From Caldicellulosiruptor naganoensis (lineage in GTDB: Bacteria; Bacillota; Thermoanaerobacteria; Caldicellulosiruptorales; Caldicellulosiruptoraceae), in assembly GCF_026914285.1 (NCBI RefSeq), contig NZ_CP113864.1, forward strand, positions 719,501 to 783,500: 64,000 nucleotides of DNA, in the 5' to 3' direction. Positions 56,105 through 64,000 of the stretch are shown here, one piece after another. The position numbers and the translations under genes were made by a program. The notes beneath the pieces are model-generated. The model saw only the letters and a list, made by a program, of their open reading frames with translations, had not been told where the DNA came from and ran no database searches. Each line of letters starts with the position of its first letter. Position 1 is the first letter of the stretch.

Positions 56105-57694
56105 ATGAACTTAAGAAGGCCAAATGCGAACGAAGCAACTGGTACATTTAACCGTTCAAGAGATGTTGTTCCTATGTCAGGACTTTGTACAAGGTGTGTT
56201 GATGGATGTCAGGGTAATTGTGAAATCTTTTTAGCATCATTTAGAGGAAGAGAGGTTTTGTATCCTGGACCGTTTGGCGAGGTCACTGCAGGTGCTGACA
56301 AAAATTATCCTGTCGACTATTCACATTTAAACATCCAAGGTTATGCAGTCGGCGCAAAGGGTCTTCCTGAAGGTGTTGAAGCAAATCCTGATACAGCAAT
56401 CTTTCCAAATGTTGACACAACGACAGAATACGGTTGGGAAAAGAAGGTTAAGATGAAGGTTCCAATATTTACGGGTGCACTTGGATCAACAGAGATTGCA
56501 CGCAAGAACTGGGAGCACTTTGCAGTTGGTGCGGCTATCTCAGGTATCACACTTGTCTGTGGTGAGAATGTCTGTGGTGTTGACCCAGAGCTTGAACTTA
56601 CATCGGATGGCAAGGTCAAAAAATCTCCTGAGATGGACAGAAGAATCACAACATACAAGAGGTTTTATGAGGGCTGGGGCGAAATACTTGTTCAGATGAA
56701 TGTTGAGGACACGCGCCTTGGTGTTGCAGAGTATGTCATTGAAAAGCATGGGCTTGACACAATCGAACTCAAATGGGGTCAGGGTGCAAAGTGCATTGGC
56801 GGTGAGATAAAGGTAAATAGCTTAGAGAGAGCTCTTGAGCTGAAAAAAAGAGGGTATATAGTACTTCCTGATCCAACTTTAAAAGAAGTGCAGGAGGCAT
56901 TCAAAAAAGGTGCAATCAGAGAATTTGAAAGACATTCAAGGCTTGGTTTTATTGAGAAGGAAAGCTTTTTGAAAGAGGTTGAGAGATTAAGAAGCATTGG
57001 ATTTAAGAGGATTACTCTCAAAACAGGTGCTTACTCAGCTGTGGAGCTGGCAATGGCGCTGAGGTTTGGTGCTGAGGCAAAGCTTGACCTGATAACAATA
57101 GATGGTGCACCAGGTGGCACAGGCATGAGCCCGTGGCCTATGATGAATGAATGGGGAATTCCGACATTTTACTTAGAAGCATTGGCATATCAGTTTGCAG
57201 AGAAGCTTACTAAAAGAGGTTTCAGAGTTCCTGACCTTGCAATTGCAGGCGGATTTTCAACAGAAGATGGAGTGTTCAAAGCAATTGCAATGGGCGCTCC
57301 ATATGTAAAAGCTGTTTGTATGGGAAGAGCATTAATGATACCAGGAATGGTAGGCAAAAACATTGAAAAGTGGCTGAAAGAAGGTAATTTGCCAAAGACA
57401 GTTTCCAAGTATGGAACAACACCAGAAGAGATATTTATCACATATGAAGAGCTCAAAGAAAAATATGGTGATGAAATAAAGAATATTCCTCTTGGTGCAA
57501 TTGGTATTTACACATTTGTACAGAAATTCAAAACAGGTTTGCAGCAGCTTATGGCAGGTTCGAGAAACTTCAGAATTTCTACAATCTCAAGAAAGGATTT
57601 GATTGCACTCACAGAAGATGCTGCAAAGATATCGGGTATTCCATACGTAATGGATGCGTACAGAGAAGAAGCAGAGAGAATTTTGGAAGAATAA
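56105..57694 (+). CDS. GltB-domain FMN protein (glutamate synthase-like, stand-alone)
   Basis: A 529-residue protein built around the FMN-binding TIM-barrel domain of the glutamate synthase large subunit: ITIDGAPGGTGMSPWPMMNEWG, IAGGFSTEDGVFKAIAMGAPYVKAVCMGRA. It lacks the amidotransferase and the C-terminal beta-helix domains of full GltB. The N-terminal part carries CTRCVDGCQGNC, a possible iron-sulfur site. It may use free ammonia or another amino-group donor, or another substrate. I chose the ATG at 56105; the one at 56096 abuts the GGGAGG site. Confidence 0.85.
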   Translation: MNLRRPNANEATGTFNRSRDVVPMSGLCTRCVDGCQGNCEIFLASFRGREVLYPGPFGEVTAGADKNYPVDYSHLNIQGYAVGAKGLPEGVEANPDTAIFPNVDTTTEYGWEKKVKMKVPIFTGALGSTEIARKNWEHFAVGAAISGITLVCGENVCGVDPELELTSDGKVKKSPEMDRRITTYKRFYEGWGEILVQMNVEDTRLGVAEYVIEKHGLDTIELKWGQGAKCIGGEIKVNSLERALELKKRGYIVLPDPTLKEVQEAFKKGAIREFERHSRLGFIEKESFLKEVERLRSIGFKRITLKTGAYSAVELAMALRFGAEAKLDLITIDGAPGGTGMSPWPMMNEWGIPTFYLEALAYQFAEKLTKRGFRVPDLAIAGGFSTEDGVFKAIAMGAPYVKAVCMGRALMIPGMVGKNIEKWLKEGNLPKTVSKYGTTPEEIFITYEELKEKYGDEIKNIPLGAIGIYTFVQKFKTGLQQLMAGSRNFRISTISRKDLIALTEDAAKISGIPYVMDAYREEAERILEE

Positions 57695-57735
57695 TTTCAA
57701 AATTGAAAAGTGATTATTTACTTTAAAAAAGCATC

Positions 57736-57780
57736 AAAGGGCTGTCCCCGAAAATATACAGAGGGTACAGCCCTTTTCTC
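57736..57780. terminator. bidirectional terminator between GltB-like and FAH-family genes
   Basis: AAAGGGCTGT (57736-57745) pairs with ACAGCCCTTT (57767-57776), T-rich on the right and A-rich on the left. Confidence 0.85.
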
Positions 57781-57828
57781 ACACTTTACTTTTCTCATAT
57801 TTTAATTTTAGTGGAATACTATAAACGT

Positions 57829-58578
57829 TTATATAACGTAATTTGTAAGCCTACCTATTCCTTCTATTTCAACCTCGACCACATCACCTTGTTTCATTGG
57901 CCCAATTCCTGAAGGAGTACCGGTTATAATTACATCAAATGGTTTTAGAGTCATTATTGAGCTTATATAACTCACCAAGGTTTCGACAGGGAAGATGAAA
58001 TTGTTAGTATTTGAACTTTGAACAACTTGTCCATTCAAGTATGTTTTGATGTTGCTATTATTTGGGTCAATCTCATCTGTTACAATAGGACCAAGTGGTA
58101 AGAATGTGTCGAATGACTTTGCAACCGTCCACTGACCATTTTTAGGCTGAAGATCTCTTGCTGTCACATCATTTGCACAGGTATAGCCCAATATGTATTT
58201 TTTTGCTTTGTCAGGTGTGACATTTCGACACTCCTTTTTTATTACAATTGCAAGCTCACCTTCGTAATCTACCTGTTTGCTCATATGCTCTGGGTATATA
58301 ATATTTTCCATGTGTCCAATAACGCATGTTGAGGGTTTTAAAAAAAGAACAGGAGTTTGAGGGATTTCAAGTTTTAGTTCATTTGCATGGTCTTTATAGT
58401 TGAGTCCCACACAAATGACTTTTGAGGGTTTTACAGGAGATAAAATTTTCAAGGCTTCTTTTGGATAAGTTTCATTGCTTACAGTCAGTGGGTCTATACT
58501 TTTTACAACTCTTACCATATCATCTTCCACAAGTCCGAAAAATGTCTTATTTGCATAAAAAAATCTTCCAAGTTTCAT
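57829..58578 (-). CDS. fumarylacetoacetate hydrolase family protein
   Basis: A 249-residue enzyme of the FAH superfamily. CVGLNYKDHANEL, DYEGELAIVI, YTCANDVTARDLQ and ITGTPSGIGPMKQGDVVEVEIEGIGRL are the shared motifs, including the acidic metal ligands (the Glu in YEGE and the Asp in NDVTARD). Members hydrolyse or decarboxylate diverse 2-oxo acids or act on acylpyruvates; the substrate is unknown. TAGGAGG lies about 12 bp before the ATG. It is divergent from the ferredoxin-AOR operon. Confidence 0.9.
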   Translation of the reverse strand: MKLGRFFYANKTFFGLVEDDMVRVVKSIDPLTVSNETYPKEALKILSPVKPSKVICVGLNYKDHANELKLEIPQTPVLFLKPSTCVIGHMENIIYPEHMSKQVDYEGELAIVIKKECRNVTPDKAKKYILGYTCANDVTARDLQPKNGQWTVAKSFDTFLPLGPIVTDEIDPNNSNIKTYLNGQVVQSSNTNNFIFPVETLVSYISSIMTLKPFDVIITGTPSGIGPMKQGDVVEVEIEGIGRLTNYVI

Positions 58579-58676
58579 TTATACTTGTCGCCTCCTACTA
58601 TTGGATAACAACATTTTAGTTAAAATTATATAACATGGGTCTTCAGAATACAAATTTTAAATTGCAAGAAGACATA

Positions 58677-58705
58677 TTGTAAACTTTCATATCAAGTGGT
58701 ATAAT
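58677..58705 (+). promoter_or_regulatory. promoter for the ferredoxin-AOR operon
   Basis: TTGTAA, a 17-bp spacer ending in TGG and TATAAT at 58700-58705 (extended -10). It implies a leader of about 135 nt before the ferredoxin gene. That leader holds an 8-bp inverted repeat (ACTGTTTA at 58739, TAAACAGT at 58796) of unknown use. Confidence 0.65.
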
Positions 58706-58846
58706 AAAATTGTTAAAAAATAAACAAATACAAGCTAAACTGTTTAGTGTAAAGTTCATGTGGGTATAAACAGCTATATACTGCCTATTTGAGAATAAAC
58801 AGTGTCATAATTAATCAATTCATTTTATTAATAGGTGGTGATTTAA

Positions 58847-59257
58847 TTGCCAAAGGTTCTTCGGGCTGACAATATGAACAAGTGCCTTGGATGTTTTACA
58901 TGTATGCTTACATGTGCTGCTGTGAATCATAACAATCATAACTTAGCAAAAAGCTCTATAAAAGTAAAGACAAGAGGAGGACTTCAGAGCAAGTTTGCAG
59001 CAACAGTATGTGTTGCTTGCAAAGAACCTGCCTGTGCAGAGGTCTGCCCAACAAATGCGCTTGTGAAGCGTCCGGGTGGAGGCGTAAGGCTAATAGAAGA
59101 AAAGTGCATTGCCTGTGAGAAATGTGTTTCGGCTTGTATTGTAGGTTCTATTCACATGGACTACGACAGGAAAATTCCTATAGTTTGCAAGCATTGTGGA
59201 GCATGTGTTAGAATGTGTCCTCACAATTGCCTGAGCATGGAAGAGGTGAGGGAGTAA
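58847..59257 (+). CDS. polyferredoxin with 16 cysteines, AOR partner
   Basis: A 136-residue electron-transfer protein with four Cys groups: CLGCFTCMLTC, CVACKEPACAEVCP, CIACEKCVSAC and CKHCGACVRMCP. This is enough for four [4Fe-4S] clusters, like DmsB/HydN-type subunits. It starts with TTG after AGGTGGTG. The AOR gene starts one base after its stop codon, so it is probably the electron acceptor or a subunit of that enzyme. It carries no signal peptide. Confidence 0.92.
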   Translation: MPKVLRADNMNKCLGCFTCMLTCAAVNHNNHNLAKSSIKVKTRGGLQSKFAATVCVACKEPACAEVCPTNALVKRPGGGVRLIEEKCIACEKCVSACIVGSIHMDYDRKIPIVCKHCGACVRMCPHNCLSMEEVRE

Positions 59258-59258
59258 A

Positions 59259-61019
59259 ATGATTGGGACAGATTTTATAAGGGTTCTATATATAGACCTT
59301 ACAAACAAAAAAGCAGATATACAAGAAAGAAAGGACTTGTATAAATACTTAGGTGGAGTCGGAGTTGCTGCAAAGCTACTTGAAGAAAACATGAAAAAAG
59401 ACCTTCCGCCACTTGATGAGCAGCAACCACTTATTATCTCAATTGGCCCACTTTCAACAATATTTCCTGTTGTGACAAAAGCTGTGGCAACATTTATCTC
59501 ACCTCATACAGGTGAGTATGGTGAGAGTCATGCAGGTGGAAGACTTGCCATGGCAATCAGAAATGCAGGATATGACGCAATTGTCATAACTGGAAAGGCC
59601 CAAAAACCGACATATCTTGTTATAACAGACAAGACTATAGAATTCAAAGATGCGCGAGCTATGTGGGGACTTGATGTTGAAGAAGTTGGAAGACTGATAA
59701 GAGAAAGAGAGCCAGGTCCTGGTAAAAGAAGTATTATAAGAATTGGAAAAGCAGGAGAAAATCTTGTGACATATTCGTGTGTGAATGTAGATACTTATAG
59801 GCATTTTGGAAGACTTGGGATTGGGGCAGTCTTTGGAAGTAAGAATTTAAAAGCAATGATGATAATGGGCGAAGAAGACTTGCCAATTTCCAATTTGAAA
59901 GAATATTTCAAGACATACCAAGAGATTTACAAAAAGGTCACACAAACAGACGCCATGGCAAAATACCATGAGCTTGGAACTCCGATGAACATCAAGGTTT
60001 TAAATGCTATAAATTCACTGCCAACAAAGAACCTTTTGCAGTCCAATTTTGAGCATGCAGATGACATATCTGGGGAGACTTTTGCAGAAAAGAATCTAAT
60101 AAGAAAGGTTTCATGTGTCGGCTGTCCAATTGGATGTATTCATATAGGGCAGTTCAGACGCGAGTTTGACAAAGGATATGAATATGAGTCAATAGCAGTA
60201 TCATACGACCATGAACTGATTTATGCTTTGGGAAGCCTTCTTGGAATCAAGACAACAGACGAAGTTTTGCAGATTATAGAAGAGGTTGAACTTGCAGGGC
60301 TTGACGCAATTTCAACTGGTGTTGTCTTGGCATGGGCAACAGAAGCACTTAAAAAAGGCCTTATCACAAGAGAAGATACCTTAGCTGACCTTGAATTTGG
60401 CAATACCATGGAATATATAAAGGCAATTGACAACATTGCAGAGAGGGTAAATGAGTTTTATTACACTATTGGAAATGGTTTGAAGGAAGCTGTCAAAAAA
60501 TACGGTGGCGAAGAGTTTGCGCTTTTATACGGTGGAAATGAGATGGCAGGATATCACACAGGATATGCGTTTGCTCTTGGTCAGACTGTTGGTGCAAGGC
60601 ACTCTCACTTGGATAATGCAGGGTATGCATATGACCAGAGTGCGAAAGAACTAAAGGATGAGGATATAATAGATTATGTAATAAAGGAGGAAAAAGAAAG
60701 AGCTATTTTGACATCACTTTGCATCTGCCTTTTTGCACGAAAAGTTTATGACAGACCAACAATTCTGAAAGCTCTAAATTCAATAGGTATTAATTGGACA
60801 GACGAAGACCTGACCCGCCTTGGCAATGACATCTTCTTTACCAAACTGAAAATTAAAAAGGAACTTGGCTATTCACTTGAAAATTACAAATTCCCAAAGA
60901 GAATTTTTGAAACGCCAACTCTTTGGGGAAAGATGGATGAGCAGAAGCTAAACAGGCTTTTGAAGATGTATATTGAAAGGGTGGAAAGAGAATATGAAAA
61001 TTGGAGTAGAGGTAAATGA
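59259..61019 (+). CDS. aldehyde:ferredoxin oxidoreductase family enzyme (tungsten)
   Basis: A 586-residue AOR-family enzyme that holds a tungsten (or molybdenum) bis-pterin and one [4Fe-4S] cluster. The first three cluster ligands are Cys286, Cys289 and Cys293 (CVGCPIGC); the fourth is Cys488 or Cys490 (LCICLF). SHAGGRLAMAIRNAGYDAIVITGKA is the typical N-terminal pterin-side region. The tungstate transporter genes nearby favour tungsten. Subfamily and substrate (aldehydes, glyceraldehyde-3-phosphate or other) cannot be fixed from sequence alone. The moaD-like gene overlaps its end by 26 bp. Confidence 0.94.
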   Translation: MIGTDFIRVLYIDLTNKKADIQERKDLYKYLGGVGVAAKLLEENMKKDLPPLDEQQPLIISIGPLSTIFPVVTKAVATFISPHTGEYGESHAGGRLAMAIRNAGYDAIVITGKAQKPTYLVITDKTIEFKDARAMWGLDVEEVGRLIREREPGPGKRSIIRIGKAGENLVTYSCVNVDTYRHFGRLGIGAVFGSKNLKAMMIMGEEDLPISNLKEYFKTYQEIYKKVTQTDAMAKYHELGTPMNIKVLNAINSLPTKNLLQSNFEHADDISGETFAEKNLIRKVSCVGCPIGCIHIGQFRREFDKGYEYESIAVSYDHELIYALGSLLGIKTTDEVLQIIEEVELAGLDAISTGVVLAWATEALKKGLITREDTLADLEFGNTMEYIKAIDNIAERVNEFYYTIGNGLKEAVKKYGGEEFALLYGGNEMAGYHTGYAFALGQTVGARHSHLDNAGYAYDQSAKELKDEDIIDYVIKEEKERAILTSLCICLFARKVYDRPTILKALNSIGINWTDEDLTRLGNDIFFTKLKIKKELGYSLENYKFPKRIFETPTLWGKMDEQKLNRLLKMYIERVEREYENWSRGK

Positions 61020-61224
61020 TTTTTTCAAAAGATATGGCAGCAGAATTGGCAAGTTTGAGCTTGAAATAGAAGAGAACACAGATGTTTTAACCCTTCTTCA
61101 GAAGCTTAATATTCCAGCTGACAAAGTTGGATTTGTTATTGTAAACCAAAAAAAAGTTGACAATACTTATATTTTTTCAGACAATGATAGTGTGTATATT
61201 ACTCCATTTGCAACTGGAGGATAA
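60994..61224 (+). CDS. MoaD/ThiS-like sulfur carrier protein
   Basis: A 76-residue ubiquitin-like protein ending in the exposed Gly-Gly (TPFATGG), the carboxylate that is adenylated and thiolated to carry sulfur for molybdopterin or related cofactors. I chose the ATG at 60994, inside the AOR gene end, over an upstream TTG. The HesA/MoeB gene lies 6 bp downstream and likely activates it. A place in the AOR operon suggests a dedicated role in making or sulfurating the AOR pterin. Confidence 0.88.
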   Translation: MKIGVEVNDFFKRYGSRIGKFELEIEENTDVLTLLQKLNIPADKVGFVIVNQKKVDNTYIFSDNDSVYITPFATGG

Positions 61225-61230
61225 AGTTTT

Positions 61231-61911
61231 ATGCAAAAAAGATTTTTAAAAAATATTGGTGCCTTAACTGAAGAAGGACAAAAAAGGCTTTTTGCAACAG
61301 TTGTTGCTGTTGTTGGTGTCGGTGGCATAGGCGGGTTTTTGATTGAAGGCCTAGCAAGACTTGGAGTAAAGAAGATTATAGCAGTTGACATGGATACATT
61401 TGATGAAACAAACCTCAACAGACAGGTGTTATCAAATATTAACAACTTAGGTAAATACAAGGTTTTTGAAGCTGAAAAGAGGGTAAAAGAGATAAACCCT
61501 AATGTGTATTTTGAACCCATAAAAGAAAAGGCATATTTAGGAAACCTTGAAATCTTTTTACTTGAGGCAGATTATATATTTGATGCAACAGACAACATGG
61601 AGATAAGAAAAAGTTTATCTGAGTTTGTACAAAGGACAGGTAAAATTTTAATCCACGGTGGCTGTGCTGGCTGGTATGCACAGGTTGCCATCATTACAAA
61701 AGACACACCTGGAATAGAAAGACTTTTAGGAGAGAAAAATGTTGAGGGTGCTGAAAAAGACCTTGGCAATCCAATTTTTGCACCAATGCTAACAGCAGCA
61801 CTTGAGCTTTCTGAGTTTTGTAAACTGGTCTCAAAGCAAGGGGAACCGCTTGTTGGTAAGTGTTTACTTGTAAACCTTTTGACAAATGAATATAGAACTT
61901 TTGAATTTTAA
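61231..61911 (+). CDS. HesA/MoeB/ThiF family adenylyltransferase
   Basis: A 226-residue E1-like enzyme. The Rossmann loop VVGVGGIGGFLIEGLARLG, the Arg in ETNLNRQV and the DATDN motif for ATP/Mg2+ are present. It adenylates the C-terminal glycine of a partner such as the preceding MoaD-like protein. No CxxC zinc pairs are visible, so it is not a full MoeB. The Moco-type riboswitch starts 3 bp after its stop. Confidence 0.9.
   Translation: MQKRFLKNIGALTEEGQKRLFATVVAVVGVGGIGGFLIEGLARLGVKKIIAVDMDTFDETNLNRQVLSNINNLGKYKVFEAEKRVKEINPNVYFEPIKEKAYLGNLEIFLLEADYIFDATDNMEIRKSLSEFVQRTGKILIHGGCAGWYAQVAIITKDTPGIERLLGEKNVEGAEKDLGNPIFAPMLTAALELSEFCKLVSKQGEPLVGKCLLVNLLTNEYRTFEF
61879..61906 (+). promoter_or_regulatory. 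promoter within the 3' end of the hesA-like gene, ahead of the riboswitch
   Basis: TTGACA at 61879-61884, 16-bp spacer, TTGAAT at 61901-61906. The predicted start near 61913 falls right at the first base of the riboswitch P1 stem. Confidence 0.5.
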
Positions 61912-61913
61912 AA

Positions 61914-62029
61914 AATCTTTCCGAGCCATTGCAACCTAAAAAGAGGGTTTTTCCCTCTTCATGGTGCTTTGGCCGATAGGGTGCAGGTTTGGGAAACCAC
62001 TGCGCCTCCCGCTTTGGAAAGGAAAGATT
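61914..62029 (+). ncRNA. molybdenum/tungsten-cofactor riboswitch aptamer (Moco RNA motif)
   Basis: The aptamer is closed by a 9-bp P1 (AATCTTTCC at 61914-61922 with GGAAAGATT at 62021-62029). Inside are the conserved blocks GAGCC, GGTGCTTTGGCCGATA and GCGCCTCCCG with TTTGGAAAGG, which match the Moco RNA consensus as I know it. A variable 7-bp hairpin AAGAGGG-TTTTT-CCCTCTT sits in the P2 region. The stem-loop that follows GGCC in the E. coli moaA RNA (P3) seems absent here, a feature linked to tungsten-cofactor variants. Confidence 0.9.
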
Positions 62030-62035
62030 TTAAAG

Positions 62036-62080
62036 GGTACTCTTTCCGGTTTATTCAAAGCGGGGGAGTACCTTTTTTGT
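62036..62080 (+). terminator. expression-platform terminator of the riboswitch
   Basis: GGTACTC (62036-62042) pairs with GAGTACC (62066-62072), then TTTTTTGTTTT. CTTTCC at 62042-62047 can also pair with GGAAAG at 62021-62026, which belongs to P1. When the ligand holds P1, the terminator can form, so the cofactor would turn tupABC off. Confidence 0.8.
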
Positions 62081-62126
62081 TTTAGAAAAACTTAAAGTTT
62101 GACTATTAAAAAAGGAGTGCAAAAAG

Positions 62127-62942
62127 ATGAAAAAGGCTATGGTTAAAATTGTTTTGGTATCTATTCTTTTAACTTTTATCTTTACATTTTCATTATATTC
62201 TTTTTCAAAACCTGTTAAAACATATAAGATAGCAACAACTACAAGTATATATGATAGTGGATTTTTAAGCTTTGTTGTTCCTGAATTTGAAAAAAAGAAT
62301 AATATGAAACTTAATTTTATCTCTGTTGGAAGTGGTCAGGCTGTAAAGATATTCAAAAATGGGGATGCTGATGGAATAATCATCCATGAAAAATCTTTTT
62401 TAGATGACCTCAAGAAACAAAAGCTCATTCAAGGGTATACTCCTTTTGTTTCGAACTACTTTATACTTGTTGGTCCAAAAAGCAAAAAGAATTTATTCAA
62501 GAAGGTAAAATCTGTTCAGGCGGCATTTTTAATAATAAAAAATAAAAACTTAAAATTTGTATCCAGGGCAGACAACTCTGCAACGTATATTAGAGAGCTT
62601 GAGATTTGGAAACTGGCAAAAACAAAGCCAAATTTTAAAGGCTATATAAAGTCAGGTCAGGGGATGGGGATGAGTTTAAATCTTGCAAATGAAAAGGAGG
62701 CTTTTATTTTAACTGATGAGGCAACATTTTATAAAATAAAAGACAAACTTGATAAACTGGATGTTATATATCAAAATCCCAATGAAGAAATATTAGCAAA
62801 CACATATTACTTTGCCTTTTCACCCAAAAAATCAGACTTGAGAGTATTTGACACTTTTTTAAAAAGCAGTGAGTTCAGTAAGCTTGTTAATTCTTTTAAT
62901 CAAAAATATTTCAAAAAAGAGGTTTACAGAGCAGTAAAATAA
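62127..62942 (+). CDS. tupA: tungstate ABC transporter substrate-binding protein
   Basis: A 271-residue secreted protein of the TupA/WtpA-like PBPII type. A basic N-terminus and hydrophobic segment (residues 8-27) form a signal peptide. IATTTSIYDSGFLSFVVPEFE, ISVGSGQAVKIFKNGDADGIIIHEK and FVSRADNSATYIRELEIW are TupA motifs; the TTTS and SGQA serines and threonines bind the oxyanion. It lacks a clear lipobox. It is the first gene of the tupABC operon downstream of the cofactor riboswitch. Confidence 0.93.
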   Translation: MKKAMVKIVLVSILLTFIFTFSLYSFSKPVKTYKIATTTSIYDSGFLSFVVPEFEKKNNMKLNFISVGSGQAVKIFKNGDADGIIIHEKSFLDDLKKQKLIQGYTPFVSNYFILVGPKSKKNLFKKVKSVQAAFLIIKNKNLKFVSRADNSATYIRELEIWKLAKTKPNFKGYIKSGQGMGMSLNLANEKEAFILTDEATFYKIKDKLDKLDVIYQNPNEEILANTYYFAFSPKKSDLRVFDTFLKSSEFSKLVNSFNQKYFKKEVYRAVK

Positions 62943-62961
62943 AAAGGCAGAGGTAAACTCA

Positions 62962-63594
62962 ATGCTTGCAAATGTTGTTGTCTCAACCCTGATTGTCTGT
63001 ATTCCATCAACAATTGTTTCGATTATAATAGGCGTTCCAATAGGATACGTCTTGAAGATAAAAAGGTTTAAAGGCCGAAAGTTTGTGTTGAGGTTGGTAT
63101 ATACTCTCTCTGGTCTTCCACCAGTTTTAGCGGGACTTTTGGTATATATTATTCTCTCAAGAAGAGGCCCATTAGGTTTTTTAGATATACTTTTTACCAA
63201 ATGGGCAATGGTTATTGCCCAGGTAATTTTAATTGTACCAATAGTTGTACTATACACATTGTCAGGTCTCAAAAATGTTCAATTGGTTTTGGACAACTTA
63301 GATTACTTAAATGTGGAAGGTAAAAAAAGATATTTTGCACTTATAAAAGAGTATTCAAAAGAGCTGGTTTATGCAACCATTCTTGGGCTTTCGCGTTCAA
63401 TTTCCGAGGTAGGAGCTGTTTTGATTGTCGGTGGGAATATAGAAGGAGAAACTCGTATTCTGACAACAGCTATTATCTATGAAATTACAAAAGGAGAATT
63501 TTCAAGGGCGCTTTTGCTGGGTATGGTTTTACTCATTATATCATTTTCGTTTAATACCATTTTACAGATATTGCAGGGTGATATAGTTGATTGA
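62962..63594 (+). CDS. tupB: tungstate ABC transporter permease
   Basis: A 210-residue membrane protein with five to six hydrophobic segments and the permease loop RSISEVGAVLIVGGNIEGETRILTTAI typical of TupB. ILSRRGPLGFLDILFTKWAM is also family-like. AGAGGT lies 7 bp before the ATG. Its TGA overlaps the start of tupC by 8 bp. Confidence 0.93.
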   Translation: MLANVVVSTLIVCIPSTIVSIIIGVPIGYVLKIKRFKGRKFVLRLVYTLSGLPPVLAGLLVYIILSRRGPLGFLDILFTKWAMVIAQVILIVPIVVLYTLSGLKNVQLVLDNLDYLNVEGKKRYFALIKEYSKELVYATILGLSRSISEVGAVLIVGGNIEGETRILTTAIIYEITKGEFSRALLLGMVLLIISFSFNTILQILQGDIVD

Positions 63595-64000
63595 GGTAAA
63601 AGAGGTTGAGAAGTATTTTGGAGACAGGTTTTTGTTTCGATGTAAAAACTTAAAGTTTGATAATAAAGGCTTATACATTATAAAAGGATCAAATGGATGT
63701 GGAAAAACAACATTTTTGAGGATGCTTTTTGGCAAAGACAAAGATTTTAAGGGGATGATCAAGAATACATTTAATAAAAAAGTTATGCTTCCGCAGCAGC
63801 CATATTTTTTCAAAGGAAGTGCAGCGTACAACCTTTCTTTGAGTTTAAAAGAACAGCCATTAAAAGAAGCTATAAAAGTACTAAAAGCATTTTCAATAGA
63901 CCCTAATTTGAACATACACTCTCTTTCACTTGGGCAAAAACAGCTTGTTGCCTTTTTGAGAACATTTTATGCAAAGTCTGATGTTCTTTTTTTAGATGAA
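63587..64000 (+). CDS. tupC: tungstate ABC transporter ATPase (3' end outside window)
   Basis: 138 codons of an ABC ATPase. It starts with TTG (MIEVKEVEKYFGDR) inside the end of tupB. The Walker A motif is KGSNGCGKTTFLR, the Q-loop lies in LPQQPYFFKG, the signature is the reduced SLGQKQL and the Walker B ends at VLFLDE on the last base of the window. The C-terminal half is not in view. It powers the TupAB importer. Confidence 0.93.
   Translation, partial: MIEVKEVEKYFGDRFLFRCKNLKFDNKGLYIIKGSNGCGKTTFLRMLFGKDKDFKGMIKNTFNKKVMLPQQPYFFKGSAAYNLSLSLKEQPLKEAIKVLKAFSIDPNLNIHSLSLGQKQLVAFLRTFYAKSDVLFLDE

Noticed and set aside
1-64000. tRNA, rRNA or CRISPR array
   Set aside because: I saw no cloverleaf-like or regularly spaced repeat structure while reading; a model-based scan was not possible.

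Overview
The window comes from an AT-rich, Gram-positive, anaerobic, probably thermophilic member of the Clostridia-like Firmicutes. The gene set resembles Caldicellulosiruptor most: a fucose and alpha-xyloside sugar diet, CUT1 sugar ABC transporters with YesM/YesN two-component regulators, a split transketolase, a tungsten-type aldehyde:ferredoxin oxidoreductase with tungstate uptake genes, and Firmicute gene pairs such as rlmB-rae1-sigH and ywiB-argS. This assignment is from memory of gene content, not from a search.

Layout. 1-1.8 kb: end of L-fucose isomerase plus a cytoplasmic GH29 alpha-L-fucosidase. 1.9-5.9 kb: glycerate kinase, rplM-rpsI, then amtB-glnB with a hairpin leader. 6-14 kb: a GT4 glycosyltransferase, radA, a QueG-like iron-sulfur protein, a small DUF1540 protein, a CsaB-TagA fusion protein for cell-wall polymers, a YitT protein and the split transketolase. 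14.2-24.9 kb: an alpha-xyloside utilisation block (AraC regulator, GH31 alpha-xylosidase, YesM/YesN, two permeases, a solute-binding protein; no ATPase gene), then an MgtC-like protein.

25.6-35.8 kb is a loose, decayed region. It holds an intact malate-type module (CitA/DcuS-like kinase, response regulator, 2-hydroxycarboxylate transporter, malic enzyme) spread among about 5.4 kb without intact genes, including a heavily mutated IS256-type transposase and a 32-bp perfect palindrome. An Orn/Lys/Arg decarboxylase gene with an in-frame TAG near its 5' end follows.

37-44 kb is compact: mrnC, a DUF1646 membrane protein, fabZ, dnaI- and dnaD-like primosome genes on the minus strand, then thyX, rlmB, a broken rae1/yacP and a frameshifted sigH. 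A 29-bp perfect palindrome lies between the divergent dnaD and thyX genes.

44.0-48.9 kb holds the most unusual structure. Two nearly identical 1982-bp IS1634-type elements are nested, flanked by very long direct repeats of 244 bp and 448 bp. The sequence lets the order of events be read: one element inserted between sigH and pgm with a 244-bp duplication, then a second copy inserted into its left end with a 448-bp duplication. Because the duplicated DNA carries the sigH 3' end, its terminator and the pgm promoter, both flanking genes keep their control signals.

48.9-58.6 kb: phosphoglucomutase/phosphomannomutase, D-Ala-D-Ala ligase, glutamate racemase, ywiB-argS, a CapK/PaaK-like adenylate-forming enzyme, a GltB-domain FMN protein and an FAH-family enzyme. 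58.8-64 kb: a tungsten module: a 16-Cys polyferredoxin, an aldehyde:ferredoxin oxidoreductase, a MoaD/ThiS protein and a HesA/MoeB protein, then a molybdenum/tungsten-cofactor riboswitch with its own apparent promoter and a terminator, controlling tungstate transporter genes tupA-tupB-tupC (the last runs off the window). I saw no rRNA, tRNA or CRISPR array.
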